From Streptomyces sp. NRRL F-5126 (GTDB lineage Bacteria > Actinomycetota > Actinomycetes > Streptomycetales > Streptomycetaceae): 64,000 nt of DNA. A program made the translations under genes and the position numbers. The notes beneath the pieces were generated by a model. It made no database searches and had not been told where the DNA came from. It saw nothing but the letters and a program-made list of their open reading frames with translations. Where the stretch lies: NCBI RefSeq assembly GCF_000721265.1, contig NZ_JOFZ01000010.1:124001-188000 (forward strand), read 5' to 3'. Of the stretch, positions 17,484 through 25,155 are shown piece by piece (position 1 is the first letter of the stretch; each line of letters begins with the position of its first letter).

Positions 17484-18305
17484 TCACGGGTCGATGTCGT
17501 CCGCCGCACGCTCCTGGAACATCCGCAGCGCCTTGGCCGTGACCGGCCCCGGGGCGCTGGTGAGGTCGCGGTCGTCCACCCGGTGCACGGCCTGCACGTC
17601 GCGCAGGCTCGACGTCAGGAAGACCTCGTCCGCCGTCCGCAGCACCTCCATCGGCAGGTCCGTCTCGCGGGCGCCCGTCCACTCGACGGTGAGGGCCCTG
17701 GTGATGCCGGCCAGGCAGCCCGACGCGAGCGGCGGGGTGTGGAGTTCGCCGTCGACCACGACGAAGACGTTGGTCCCCGTGCCCTCGCACAGCCGTCCCG
17801 CCGTGTTCGCGAACAGCGCCTCCGACGCGTCCTGCTCGTGCGCCTTGGCCAGGGCCACGACGTTCTCGCCGTACGAGGTGGTCTTGAGGCCGGACAGCGC
17901 GCCGCGTTCGTTGCGCACCCACGGGACGGTGATCACCGCCGCGCTCTCGGCCGGCCGCTGCGCCTCGCCCAGCGCGACGACCAGCGTGGCCGATTCGTCG
18001 CCGCGGTCGGAGCCGAGCGGCGAGAGACCGCCCGTGAAGGTGATGCGGAGCCTGCCGAGCTCCATCGGATTGGCATCGAGGACGGCGTCGCACGCGGCGC
18101 GCACCTCGTCGAGGTCGGGCTCGGGAAGGCCCAGGCCGCGTGCGGAGCGCGCGAGCCGGTCGAGGTGCCGGGTCAGTGCGAACGCGCGCCCGGACACCGC
18201 CTTGGCGGTCTCGAACACGCCGTCGCCCACGGTGAGCCCGTGGTCGAAGACCGACACCTGCGCCTCGCCGGCGGGGCGCAGAGCGCCGTTCACCCAGATC
18301 TGCAT
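17484..18305 (-). CDS. PLP fold-type IV enzyme, aminodeoxychorismate lyase-like
   Basis: The 273-residue class IV aminotransferase-fold protein resembles PabC, which turns 4-amino-4-deoxychorismate into p-aminobenzoate and pyruvate for folate synthesis. FDHGLTVGDGVFET (20-33) and the Schiff-base lysine K141 in SGLKTTSYGEN are in place, as is the phosphate-binding EGTGTNVFVVVDGEL region. Branched-chain or D-amino-acid transaminase activity cannot be excluded from sequence. No pabB partner is visible in the 415 bp upstream. The start is ATG at 18305, with AGGGAGGATCGG before it. Confidence 0.82.
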   Translation of the reverse strand: MQIWVNGALRPAGEAQVSVFDHGLTVGDGVFETAKAVSGRAFALTRHLDRLARSARGLGLPEPDLDEVRAACDAVLDANPMELGRLRITFTGGLSPLGSDRGDESATLVVALGEAQRPAESAAVITVPWVRNERGALSGLKTTSYGENVVALAKAHEQDASEALFANTAGRLCEGTGTNVFVVVDGELHTPPLASGCLAGITRALTVEWTGARETDLPMEVLRTADEVFLTSSLRDVQAVHRVDDRDLTSAPGPVTAKALRMFQERAADDIDP

Positions 18306-18720
18306 CTAACCGATCCTCCCTGTCGCCGCGTACCCACTCGACGCTATCGCGAGCGGCCCCGCGGCCTTCAATTCCGTACCGGGCCCGGCGGGAAGGCGGC
18401 GTCCGGCGGCCCCGTCCAGCGACGACGTCCAGGCGGTGGGTTCGGGCCCGAGCCGACCGGCCGGTCCCGGCGCGGTGGTGGCGTCGGCGGCGGCCGCCCA
18501 GAGGCCGGCGGAATCCAGGGCCCCGGGGTCGTGGGGCCGCACGCCGGGGAGTCCACGGCAGGCCGGGCGGGAGTCCTGCGTCGCGGCGGTCCCGCCCCTC
18601 CCCCGTGACGTGCGCAGCGTCCCGCCTCAGCACGCTGCGTAAACGCGTTTTTGTGCTGGCCCACGGATCCGCTAGAGTTCACTTCGTCGCCCGGCACGCA
18701 AAACGGACCGGAAACGACAG
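18306..18720. other. gene-free spacer upstream of the pabC-like gene and tRNA cluster
   Basis: I find no supported gene in these 415 bases; the open frames are Arg/Pro/Ala-rich shadows. The AT-richer part from ~18640 (TAAACGCGTTTTTGTGCTGG, TAGAGTTCACTTCG) probably holds the tRNA promoter. Confidence 0.5.
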
Positions 18721-18793
18721 GCGGACGTGGCTCAGTTGGTAGAGCATCACCTTGCCAAGGTGAGGGTCGCGAGTTCGAATCTCGTCGTCCGCT
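18721..18793 (+). tRNA. tRNA-Gly (anticodon GCC)
   Basis: A 73-nt cloverleaf with acceptor GCGGACG/CGTCCGC, anticodon arm TCACC-TTGCCAA-GGTGA (GCC), T arm GCGAG-TTCGAAT-CTCGT and discriminator T. It is the first of three closely spaced tRNAs. Confidence 0.97.
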
Positions 18794-18832
18794 CGATGTG
18801 GGGGTCGTCCTGCTCGACCTCCGCGCACTCCG

Positions 18833-18906
18833 GGTGGAGTGGCCGAGAGGCGAGGCAACGGCCTGCAAAGCCGTCTACACGGGTTCAAATCCCGTCTCCA
18901 CCTCCA
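18833..18906 (+). tRNA. tRNA-Cys (anticodon GCA), CCA encoded
   Basis: The acceptor is GGTGGAG/CTCCACC, the anticodon arm is ACGGC-CTGCAAA-GCCGT (GCA), and the T arm is ACGGG-TTCAAAT-CCCGT. After the discriminator T at 18903 the 3' CCA (18904-18906) is present in the DNA, unlike in its neighbours. Confidence 0.97.
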
Positions 18907-18907
18907 A

Positions 18908-18979
18908 GGACGATTAGCTCAGCGGGAGAGCGCTTCCCTGACACGGAAGAGGTCACTGGTTCAATCCCAGTATCGTCCA
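18908..18979 (+). tRNA. tRNA-Val (anticodon GAC), copy 1
   Basis: A 72-nt tRNA with acceptor GGACGAT/ATCGTCC, anticodon arm CTTCC-CTGACAC-GGAAG (GAC) and T arm ACTGG-TTCAATC-CCAGT. It starts one base after the tRNA-Cys CCA. Its central 65 bp (18911-18975) are identical to the copy at 19977-20048; only the acceptor ends differ. Confidence 0.97.
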
Positions 18980-18986
18980 CGCGGAT

Positions 18987-19020
18987 CAGAGGCTGTCTCC
19001 CGGACGGGAGACAGCCTCTG
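18987..19020. terminator. strong hairpin after the tRNA-Gly/Cys/Val cluster
   Basis: Two 16-nt perfectly complementary arms (CAGAGGCTGTCTCCCG / CGGGAGACAGCCTCTG) are separated by 2 nt, 7 bp after tRNA-Val. It is the probable end of the tRNA transcript. Confidence 0.85.
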
Positions 19021-19138
19021 GCGTCTGCAGGGCCCGCGGCCGTACCGGCTTCTCCTGATCGGGCGGCCGTCGGGCGCCCCGCGGCGCGATCCGATAATCA
19101 TTGGCGGCGGTCGGGCCCGTGTTCCTACTGTTGGCCGT

Positions 19139-19912
19139 GTGCTGAGTGACGAGCAGGTCGACGAGTTCGCGGAGCGGGGCTTCATCCTCGTTCCGCAGGT
19201 GGTCCGGGGAGACGTGCTGGCCGAGGCGGCCGGACGGATCGATGAGGTCGTCGCCGCCGACCCGCCCGGCGCGGACAAGCGCGGCAACCACTTCTACTTC
19301 CTCCCGACCAAGGACGAGCCGGCGCTGCGAGCTCCCCTGACCCGTACCCCCGCGTTCGGCCTCGCCGAGCAACTGGCCGGGACGGGGACGCTCAAGTACC
19401 CCTGGCAGGCGCAGATCGCGCTGAACATCCCGCCGTTCCCCCACCGGCCCGGCATCCCGCACATCGACGCCGCGAGCCCTGAGCCGACCGACGAGCCGAT
19501 CAGCGGCACGTTCACCCTCCTGGCCGGAATCCTCATGACCGACCAGCTCTCGGAGAACTCCGGCAACCTCTGGGTCTGGCCCGGCACCCACCTGACCCAC
19601 GCCGCCTACTTCCGCGACCACGGTCCGCACCTCCATTGCGCCTATCCGCCCATCGACCTGCCCGAGCCCGAGCAGATCAAGGGACGGGCCGGGGACCTGC
19701 TGCTGGCGCACTACCTGCTCGGCCACAACATCGGCGGCAACTACGAGTCGGAGCGGACGCGCCGGGCGCTCTACTTCCGGATCAGCGCCCGGGACCACGA
19801 CTCCCACCGCGCCATGTTCCTCCAGGACCCCTGGCTCGACTACGCGCCGCTCAGACACGCGTCCGCTCCATCCCCGACCGAGGGGAGCCCGGCTGCGGAC
19901 GGCCACGGGTGA
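19139..19912 (+). CDS. phytanoyl-CoA dioxygenase (PhyH)-family Fe(II)/2-oxoglutarate oxygenase
   Basis: The 257-residue protein opens like many PhyH members (LSDEQVDEFAERGFILVPQVV). The facial-triad H-x-D is PHIDAASP and the distal His is in LLLAHYLLGHNIGG, followed by the 2-oxoglutarate-binding Arg region (ERTRRALYFRI). WVWPGTHLTHAAYF is a typical PhyH core. The substrate is unknown. I take the GTG at 19139; no ribosome site is evident. The gene lies between two nearly identical tRNA-Val(GAC) genes. Confidence 0.8.
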   Translation: MLSDEQVDEFAERGFILVPQVVRGDVLAEAAGRIDEVVAADPPGADKRGNHFYFLPTKDEPALRAPLTRTPAFGLAEQLAGTGTLKYPWQAQIALNIPPFPHRPGIPHIDAASPEPTDEPISGTFTLLAGILMTDQLSENSGNLWVWPGTHLTHAAYFRDHGPHLHCAYPPIDLPEPEQIKGRAGDLLLAHYLLGHNIGGNYESERTRRALYFRISARDHDSHRAMFLQDPWLDYAPLRHASAPSPTEGSPAADGHG

Positions 19913-19976
19913 TCATGGATTTGCTGTGAGGCCCCCGGACGTGTCAATATCTCCTCACCAGCCCGGACGGGCGGAC

Positions 19977-20048
19977 GCGCGATTAGCTCAGCGGGAGAGC
20001 GCTTCCCTGACACGGAAGAGGTCACTGGTTCAATCCCAGTATCGCGCA
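19977..20048 (+). tRNA. tRNA-Val (anticodon GAC), copy 2
   Basis: The body is the same as in the copy at 18908-18979, with acceptor GCGCGAT/ATCGCGC in place of GGACGAT/ATCGTCC. The changes are compensatory, so both fold fully. Anticodon GAC, discriminator A. Confidence 0.97.
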
Positions 20049-20052
20049 CAGC

Positions 20053-20088
20053 AAGAAGCCCCGGCGGATTCGTCCGCCGGGGCTTCTT
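20053..20088. terminator. TTCG-tetraloop hairpin after tRNA-Val
   Basis: A 16-bp perfect stem (AAGAAGCCCCGGCGGA / TCCGCCGGGGCTTCTT) is capped by a TTCG loop, 4 bp after the tRNA. It is a strong intrinsic terminator. Confidence 0.9.
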
Positions 20089-20122
20089 CGTTGCTCCGGG
20101 CCGGCCCGCCCGGAGCAGCGGA

Positions 20123-20419
20123 TCAGGTCGAGAAGAGCATGTGCGCGAAGCTCTTGTGGTGGTGGCCGTGGCCGCCGTAGTGGCCGCCCCCGTAGTGGCC
20201 TCCGCCGCCGTACGGGGCGCCCCAGGCGGGGCCGGGGGCCGGCGGGTAGGGGGCCGCCGGCGGAGGCGGGGCCGGCTGGGACCACTGCGACTCGATGCGC
20301 GTCAGGCTCTCCAGCTCACCGAAGTCGAGGAAGATCCCCCGGCAGCCGCTGCACTGCTCGATCTGGACGCCGTTGCGGTTGTATGTATGCATCTCCGCAT
20401 GGCACTTGGGGCACTTCAT
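20123..20419 (-). CDS. small TFIIB-type zinc-ribbon protein
   Basis: The 98-residue protein has an N-terminal zinc ribbon CPKCHAEM...QCSGCRGIFLDFGELESL (Cys 3, 6, 23, 26), which is the zf-TFIIB pattern, then a Pro-rich linker and a Gly/His-rich tail (GGGGHYGGGHYGGHGHHH) that could bind metal. No function is known to me for this family. The ATG is at 20419. It is convergent with the tRNA/terminator upstream. Confidence 0.85.
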   Translation of the reverse strand: MKCPKCHAEMHTYNRNGVQIEQCSGCRGIFLDFGELESLTRIESQWSQPAPPPPAAPYPPAPGPAWGAPYGGGGHYGGGHYGGHGHHHKSFAHMLFST

Positions 20420-20511
20420 CCGGTCTCAGCTCCTCGACGTGTGGACGGTCGCTCCACCCTACGACGACGCGGCGGCTGCCCCTACGGTTGCCCTGACCTG
20501 TGCCCGGGAGG

Positions 20512-21477
20512 TCAGCCGGCGGCGAGTGCCGCGATCCGGGTGCAGGCCTGGATCATCAACTCCTCGGCCTCGTCGGCCTCCCTGCCCTCCTCGGCGGTCT
20601 TCGCGACGGCGAGTGCGGCGGTCTGGACGGTGAGGGCGCGCGCGGGTACGTCGAGGCGGTCCCAGGGGTCCCCGTCCGCGGGCACGGCGGGGCCGCCCGC
20701 GGCCCGGTACGCGCCGAGGAACCGCGCCCAGACCTCCGGCGGCAGCAGACCCGCCGCGAACCACGCGGCCGGGCGTGCGAGGTCCCACGCGGGGTCGCCG
20801 GTACCGAGGTCGTCGATGTCGATGAGGAGCCAGCCCGACCCGCCGGGCCCGCGCACGAGTTGGCCGAGGTGGAGGTCGCCGTGGCACAGGGCGTCGTGGG
20901 GGCCGGGCGCGGCCGCCGCGGCGAGCGGCAGCGCACGGAGGGCCTGCTCGACGGCGGTGGCCGCCGCACGTGCGGCGGGTGCGGGCGCGGCGTGGGCCGC
21001 GGCCCGCATCCGCTCGACGGCGAGGGCGACCTTGACCGGGGCGCGCATGCGCGGCAGCGCGCCGGGCTCGCCGCCGCGATCGTCGGCGAGGTCGCCCGCC
21101 GGCACGGAGTGCAGCCGGGCGAGCAGGTCCGCCACGTGCTCCCAGGGCGCGGCGCCGGGGTCGTGCGGGTCGACGGGCGCGCCGTAGGGCCATGCGGTCA
21201 CGAGGCGGCCGTGCACGTCTCCCGCGCTGGGCAGCAAGGGCGGGAGGAGGATCCCCGCGAGTAGTGGGTGCGCGGCGAGCGCGAGCCTGGCACGGTGCGC
21301 CGCGGGATCGGTGCCGTCGGCGTGCGCCTTCGCCACGGCGGCGCCGTGGCGCACGACGGCGGCGTCGGGGCGGTCGGCAAGGACGCTCTCCACACCGCAG
21401 GCACGGCAGGCGCCGGTGCTGTGGGCTGCGGCGCGTGCCAGCCGCGTGAGCGCGGGCACGAGGGCGTCTGCGGTCAT
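20512..21477 (-). CDS. aminoglycoside phosphotransferase (APH)-fold kinase
   Basis: The 321-residue protein has the APH catalytic loop LCHGDLHLGQLVRGPGG with the metal-binding LLIDIDDLGTGDPAWDLARP that follows, i.e. the HGDxxxxN-like and DxD motifs (N replaced by Q). The N-lobe is short. The substrate may be a small-molecule alcohol; resistance is not implied. GGGAGG precedes the ATG at 21477, which decides the start over a longer frame opening at 21867. It is 92 bp downstream of the zinc-ribbon gene on the same strand. Confidence 0.8.
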   Translation of the reverse strand: MTADALVPALTRLARAAAHSTGACRACGVESVLADRPDAAVVRHGAAVAKAHADGTDPAAHRARLALAAHPLLAGILLPPLLPSAGDVHGRLVTAWPYGAPVDPHDPGAAPWEHVADLLARLHSVPAGDLADDRGGEPGALPRMRAPVKVALAVERMRAAAHAAPAPAARAAATAVEQALRALPLAAAAAPGPHDALCHGDLHLGQLVRGPGGSGWLLIDIDDLGTGDPAWDLARPAAWFAAGLLPPEVWARFLGAYRAAGGPAVPADGDPWDRLDVPARALTVQTAALAVAKTAEEGREADEAEELMIQACTRIAALAAG

Positions 21478-22039
21478 CAAATCCTCCCGGCCGGATGCTA
21501 CGCGGCCCGCGGGTCGGCCCTCGGCCGGCGGGCGCGGCGTCCTCCCGACGTGTCGCCGCGCGCCGGCGGCGGGGCCCGGCGCGCGGGCGCGTGCGGCAGG
21601 GCCGCCGGGCCGTACGGCGGTCCCGCGTTCGGCGTAGGCGCCGACACGCGCCCCGTCCGCCGACCGTGCCCGCACAGTCGGCGCGTGCCCTGGCCGCTCG
21701 GGCCGGCTCGGTGGCCGTGGCCACCGGAGCCCGGGCCGGGGCAGAGGGAGCCGCGCGCCGTCGCCGGGGACGGAGACCGCCGCGTGCCGCGCGACGGGGT
21801 GTTGGGGCACGGCGCGGTGCCCGGCACGGGGACGATGGCCACCTGTGGGGACACGAGCGCGCCGCACGGAGGCGCCGCAGAGGCGTGGGGCGCCGCCCCG
21901 CCGCGGGTCCTGGCAACGCGACGGCCGGTCAGCTCCCCAGCTGACCGGCCGCTCGCTGCCGTCCGCCGCACCCCCGTCCCCACGGGGCTGTTGGCCGGAT
22001 GTCCCCGGCCCGGACCGCTCTCCCGGGCCCGAGGCGCTG
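21478..22039. other. 562-bp GC-rich spacer with a terminator
   Basis: Apart from the hairpin at 21923-21950 I see nothing here. Open frames on both strands are low-complexity Arg/Pro/Gly shadows without ribosome sites. Confidence 0.5.
21923..21950. terminator. terminator of the small membrane-protein gene
   Basis: GGCCGGTCAGCT / AGCTGACCGGCC forms a 12-bp perfect stem with a CCCC loop, 90 bp downstream of the minus-strand gene ending at 22040. Confidence 0.75.
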
Positions 22040-22243
22040 TCAGCGCCCCAGCATCACGCCCACGGACGACGCCTGTTCGACCACTGCGCTCCAGCCTCCG
22101 AAGAAGACGACGAGCAGGGCCGCGAGGGGAAGGACCATGGCCACCGCCACCAGCGGGTGGCGCGTGCCGGAGGGGCGCACGCCGAGCGCCGCGAACGCCT
22201 TGCGCTGCGCCCGGAACGTGCTGCGTACCGCGGTGTCCGCCAT
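22040..22243 (-). CDS. small single-pass membrane protein
   Basis: The 67-residue frame has a basic N-terminus (MADTAVRSTFRAQRKAFAALGVRPSGTRH), one clean hydrophobic helix (PLVAVAMVLPLAALLVVFFGGW) and a short tail. GGGAGAGG precedes the ATG with good spacing and a strong terminator follows, so it is likely real. Function unknown. Confidence 0.65.
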   Translation of the reverse strand: MADTAVRSTFRAQRKAFAALGVRPSGTRHPLVAVAMVLPLAALLVVFFGGWSAVVEQASSVGVMLGR

Positions 22244-22837
22244 GGGTCCTCTCCCGTCGTGTCCAGCAGCGGCGGGTGTCTGACCTCGGGGGACGAGTGC
22301 TGCACCCGCCGCTTGACCTCAAGCCTAGGGAGGCGGACGCATCCGGTCGTCATGCCCGCGTACGGCTTGCGTGGCCACCCAGGGGATGACCCGCCGCGCG
22401 GGGCCGTACTCCCCTGGGTGGAGTACGGCCCCGGTGAGGACTCGGGGTCCGCGCCGCTCCCGCGCATCACCTGCCCGACCTGGTGCCGGCCGTGCGCGTC
22501 GGGCGGCAGATGCGCGTGACTTCGCTCACCTCGGCCGCCCCTGGGCGTACCGCGCTGCCGGCCCCCCGGCACGGGGCTCGCCGCCGCGCGTGTGCTGTCA
22601 CGGACCCGCCCGCCACCGATGCGTTCCGGCCCGCCGCCATGAAGCAGTTCCGCCGGTGTGCAGGCATGTTGGGATCATGGGTGACCGAAGGGGCGGGGGC
22701 CGGGGCGGCGCTGACCGCTTCTCAAGCCTCCCACGCCGCACTGACAATCGATCCGGGCGTCCAGGCGCGGCCTGTGCGCGCGCCGGGGCGCGAATACGTA
22801 AGCTGTGCGACGTCAGACGGTCGACCGGGCAGCGGGG
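22244..22837. other. 594-bp spacer upstream of the Ser/Thr kinase
   Basis: No supported gene. It holds an isolated hairpin at 22402-22430 and the presumed promoters of the divergent small membrane protein and the kinase. Confidence 0.45.
22402..22430. terminator. orphan terminator-like hairpin
   Basis: GGCCGTACTCC / GGAGTACGGCC is an 11-bp perfect stem with a 7-nt loop. No annotated gene ends near it on either strand. Confidence 0.55.
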
Positions 22838-24085
22838 ATGGACATGGCGATGATGCGGCTCCGGCGCGAGGACCCGCGAGCCGTCGGCTCCTTCCGGCTG
22901 CACCGCAGGCTCGGCGCGGGCGGGATGGGCGTCGTCTACCTGGGGTCCGACCGGCGCGGCCAGCGGGTCGCGCTGAAGGTCATCAGACCCGACCTGGCGG
23001 AGGACCAGGAGTTCAGGTCGCGTTTCGCGCGCGAGGTGTCGGCGGCCCGGCGCATCCGCGGCGGATGCACCGCCCGGCTCGTGGCGGCGGACCTGGAAGC
23101 GGAGCGGCCGTGGTTCGCCACGCAGTACGTGCCGGGGCCCTCGCTGCACGACAAGGTCGCCGAGGAGGGCCCCCTGCCGGCCTCCGACGTCGCGGCCGTG
23201 GGCGCCGCCCTGTCGGAGGGGCTGGTCGCCGTGCACGAGGCGGGCGTCGTCCACCGCGACCTGAAGCCGTCGAACATCCTGCTGTCGCCCAAGGGGCCAC
23301 GCATCATCGACTTCGGCATCGCCTGGGCGACGGGCGCGAGCACACTGACGCACGTCGGCACGGCCGTGGGCTCGCCGGGGTTCCTCGCGCCCGAGCAGGT
23401 GCGCGGCGCCGCCGTGACGCCCGCGACGGACGTGTTCTCGCTCGGCGCGACGCTTGCCTACGCGGCCACTGCCGACTCGCCCTTCGGGCACGGGAGTTCG
23501 GAGGTCATGCTCTACCGGGTGGTGCACGAGCAGCCGCAGTTGCGCGGCGTACCCGACACGCTGGCGCCGCTGCTGCGCGCGTGCCTTGCGAAGGACCCGG
23601 GCGACCGGCCGAGCACGCTCCAACTGTCCATGCGGCTCAAGGAGATCGCCACGCGTGAGGCGCAGGGGCTGACGGAGGCGCGGCCCCCCGCGCAGCGCGA
23701 ACGCGCACCGCAGGACGTGCCGACGGGGCGGATGCCGGAGCGCGGCCGGACGGCGGACCGCGCCACCGAGTTGTACGCCGACCGTCCCGTGAAGCGTGCC
23801 GCCGCCCCCGCGTCCGAGCGGAACGGCCGGGTCGAACACCCGCCGCAGCAGCGTGCGACGGGCGGCGGGCGCACCGCGCAGAAGCGCCCGGCGCCCGCGC
23901 CCGCTCCCCGCACCGGCGGCTCACGGCCGCGGCCGTCGCGCGGCGGCAGCCGGCCGAACACCCGCGGCGGTACGCCTGCGGGCCGCAGGCCCGCCAACCC
24001 GCGGCTGCTGCGCCAGCGGCTGATCGTCTTCGTGATCGTGACCCTGCTGGTCGCGCTCGGCATCTGGCTCGCGCAGCAGTTCTGA
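22838..24085 (+). CDS. Hanks-type Ser/Thr protein kinase with C-terminal membrane anchor
   Basis: The 415-residue protein has a kinase domain over ~18-280. It shows the glycine loop LGAGGMGVVYLG (25-36), ATP lysine K47 (VALKVI), HRDLKPSN (139-146), DFG (158-160), GSPGFLAPEQ and a short C-lobe. A long Pro/Arg/Ala-rich linker (~285-390) leads to a single membrane helix (LIVFVIVTLLVALGIWLAQQF) at the extreme C-terminus. There is no sensor domain outside the membrane, since the protein ends there; input must come through the linker or partners. The ATG at 22838 follows GCGGGGATGG. The kinase is not of the PASTA (PknB) type. Confidence 0.9.
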   Translation: MDMAMMRLRREDPRAVGSFRLHRRLGAGGMGVVYLGSDRRGQRVALKVIRPDLAEDQEFRSRFAREVSAARRIRGGCTARLVAADLEAERPWFATQYVPGPSLHDKVAEEGPLPASDVAAVGAALSEGLVAVHEAGVVHRDLKPSNILLSPKGPRIIDFGIAWATGASTLTHVGTAVGSPGFLAPEQVRGAAVTPATDVFSLGATLAYAATADSPFGHGSSEVMLYRVVHEQPQLRGVPDTLAPLLRACLAKDPGDRPSTLQLSMRLKEIATREAQGLTEARPPAQRERAPQDVPTGRMPERGRTADRATELYADRPVKRAAAPASERNGRVEHPPQQRATGGGRTAQKRPAPAPAPRTGGSRPRPSRGGSRPNTRGGTPAGRRPANPRLLRQRLIVFVIVTLLVALGIWLAQQF

Positions 24086-24111
24086 CTCTCCGCCAGGACG
24101 CCGGGACGCCG

Positions 24112-24127
24112 GGACGCCTTGGCGTCC
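24112..24127. terminator. weak hairpin after the kinase gene
   Basis: GGACGCC-TT-GGCGTCC is a short perfect inverted repeat 26 bp after the kinase stop. Confidence 0.35.
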
Positions 24128-24255
24128 GCCCGGGCGAGATCGCGTGTTTCAGGCGCGGCCATGCGGGCAACCCGGAGTCGCACGGCGAGCGACGACGACC
24201 GCCGTGCGCACATCTTTCCGTGCGCCCGTACACCGACCGGCCCCGGAGATCGATC

Positions 24256-24501
24256 ATGGACTGGCGCGAACAGGCCGCCTGCCGGCACGTCGAAGCGGAC
24301 ACCTTCTTCCCGCTCACCGGGAAGGGTCCGGACTCCCGTCAGATCGCCCGGGCGAAGGCGGTGTGCGCCACGTGCCCCGTCACGCTCCGCTGTGCGGCGT
24401 GGGCCCTCGACACGGCCCAGCCGTACGGGGTGTGGGGCGGGATGGACGAGGAGGAGCGTCGGCGCCTGCTCCGCGAGCGGCACCGCGCGTCCCGCCGCTG
24501 A
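24256..24501 (+). CDS. small WhiB-like (Wbl) iron-sulfur regulator
   Basis: The 81-residue protein has the four Wbl cysteines C9, C37-x2-C40-x5-C46, the GVWGG turn (58-62) and the basic C-terminal end (ERRRLLRERHRASRR). It opens MDWREQAAC like many short Wbl proteins. Such proteins bind a 4Fe-4S cluster and act with the principal sigma factor. GGAG (24245-24248) is well placed before the ATG at 24256; the frame extends upstream to 24220, but without a ribosome site. Which Wbl subtype it is cannot be settled by eye. Confidence 0.92.
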   Translation: MDWREQAACRHVEADTFFPLTGKGPDSRQIARAKAVCATCPVTLRCAAWALDTAQPYGVWGGMDEEERRRLLRERHRASRR

Positions 24502-24513
24502 CGGGGAGGCTGC

Positions 24514-25155
24514 TCACAGGGCCACAGGCCCACGGACACCGTCGGCGCGGCCCCCGCTTCGACCCGCGCCCAAGGCCTCCCCCGCGACCTTGAGGTCCGC
24601 GACCAGGCCCTCGTACGCCTGCTCGCGGTTGTCGGCACGCAGCACGGCCGACGGGTGCAGGGTGGCCACCACGGTGGCATCCGTCCCTTCGGGCGCGGTG
24701 AGTGGCACACCGCGGTGGTGGCTGACGCGGAAGTCGTGGCCGAGGAGCGACTTCGCCGCCGTGGCGCCGAGGGCGACGACCAGCTCCGGCGCGACGATGC
24801 GCAGCTCCGCCCCGAGCCACGGCCGGCACGCCGTCATCTCCCGCGGGCTCGGCGGCTTGTGGATGCGCCGCTTGCCGGGTGCTGCCTGCTCGAACTCGAA
24901 GTGCTCGACGGCGTTGGTGACGTAGGTGTTCTCCATCTCGCCCTCCGTGTCCTCGCGGTCCCCGGGCTCCTCGCCCACCAGCATCAGGCGGGCCGACGCC
25001 TTCCCGGCACCGAACACCGTCTGCGTCGCATGCTCGTGGAGCGCGCACCCCCTGCACTCCGCGGCGGCCCTGCGGTGTGCGGGGGTGCCACCGCGCCGGG
25101 GCAGGAAGGCACGCGCGTCGTGCGGCTCGGCACGCGAAACCGCGTGCCGGATCAG
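24514..25155 (-). pseudogene. UdgX-like uracil-DNA glycosylase gene, internally deleted and without a normal start codon
   Basis: Family landmarks are AECRGCALHEHATQTVFGAG (iron-sulfur CxxC and beyond), LMLVGEEPGDREDTEGE (motif A), YVTNAVEHF, the UdgX-specific KRRIHKPPS loop, ACRPWL, LGATAAKSLLG and TLHPSAVLR. Two things are wrong. The ~20-25 residues expected between GE and YVTNAV (the PFVGPAG..LLD..L helix region) are absent in frame. And no ATG/GTG/TTG exists in frame upstream of the CxxC segment; the first ATG/GTG-type start (25017) would cut off that cysteine pair. A CTG at 25155 overlaps the GntR stop (CTGA) and may be a mutated GTG. I infer a decaying gene; a CTG-started, shortened enzyme is the alternative. 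Confidence 0.6.

Noticed and set aside
18306..18720. Remnant of a pabB-like gene upstream of the pabC-like gene
   Set aside because: A 78-codon frame (18306-18542) ends just before the pabC-like start, but nothing in it resembles a chorismate-binding enzyme.
18911..20045. attL/attR of an integrated element at tRNA-Val
   Set aside because: The interval holds only one dioxygenase gene and no integrase, and the repeat covers nearly a whole tRNA with changed ends, which is not the usual 3'-end att duplication. Kept as a synteny question only.
21268..22389. 373-codon plus-strand frame through the APH-fold gene and spacer
   Set aside because: Starts antisense to the kinase and continues in Arg/Pro-rich sequence with no recognisable motif.
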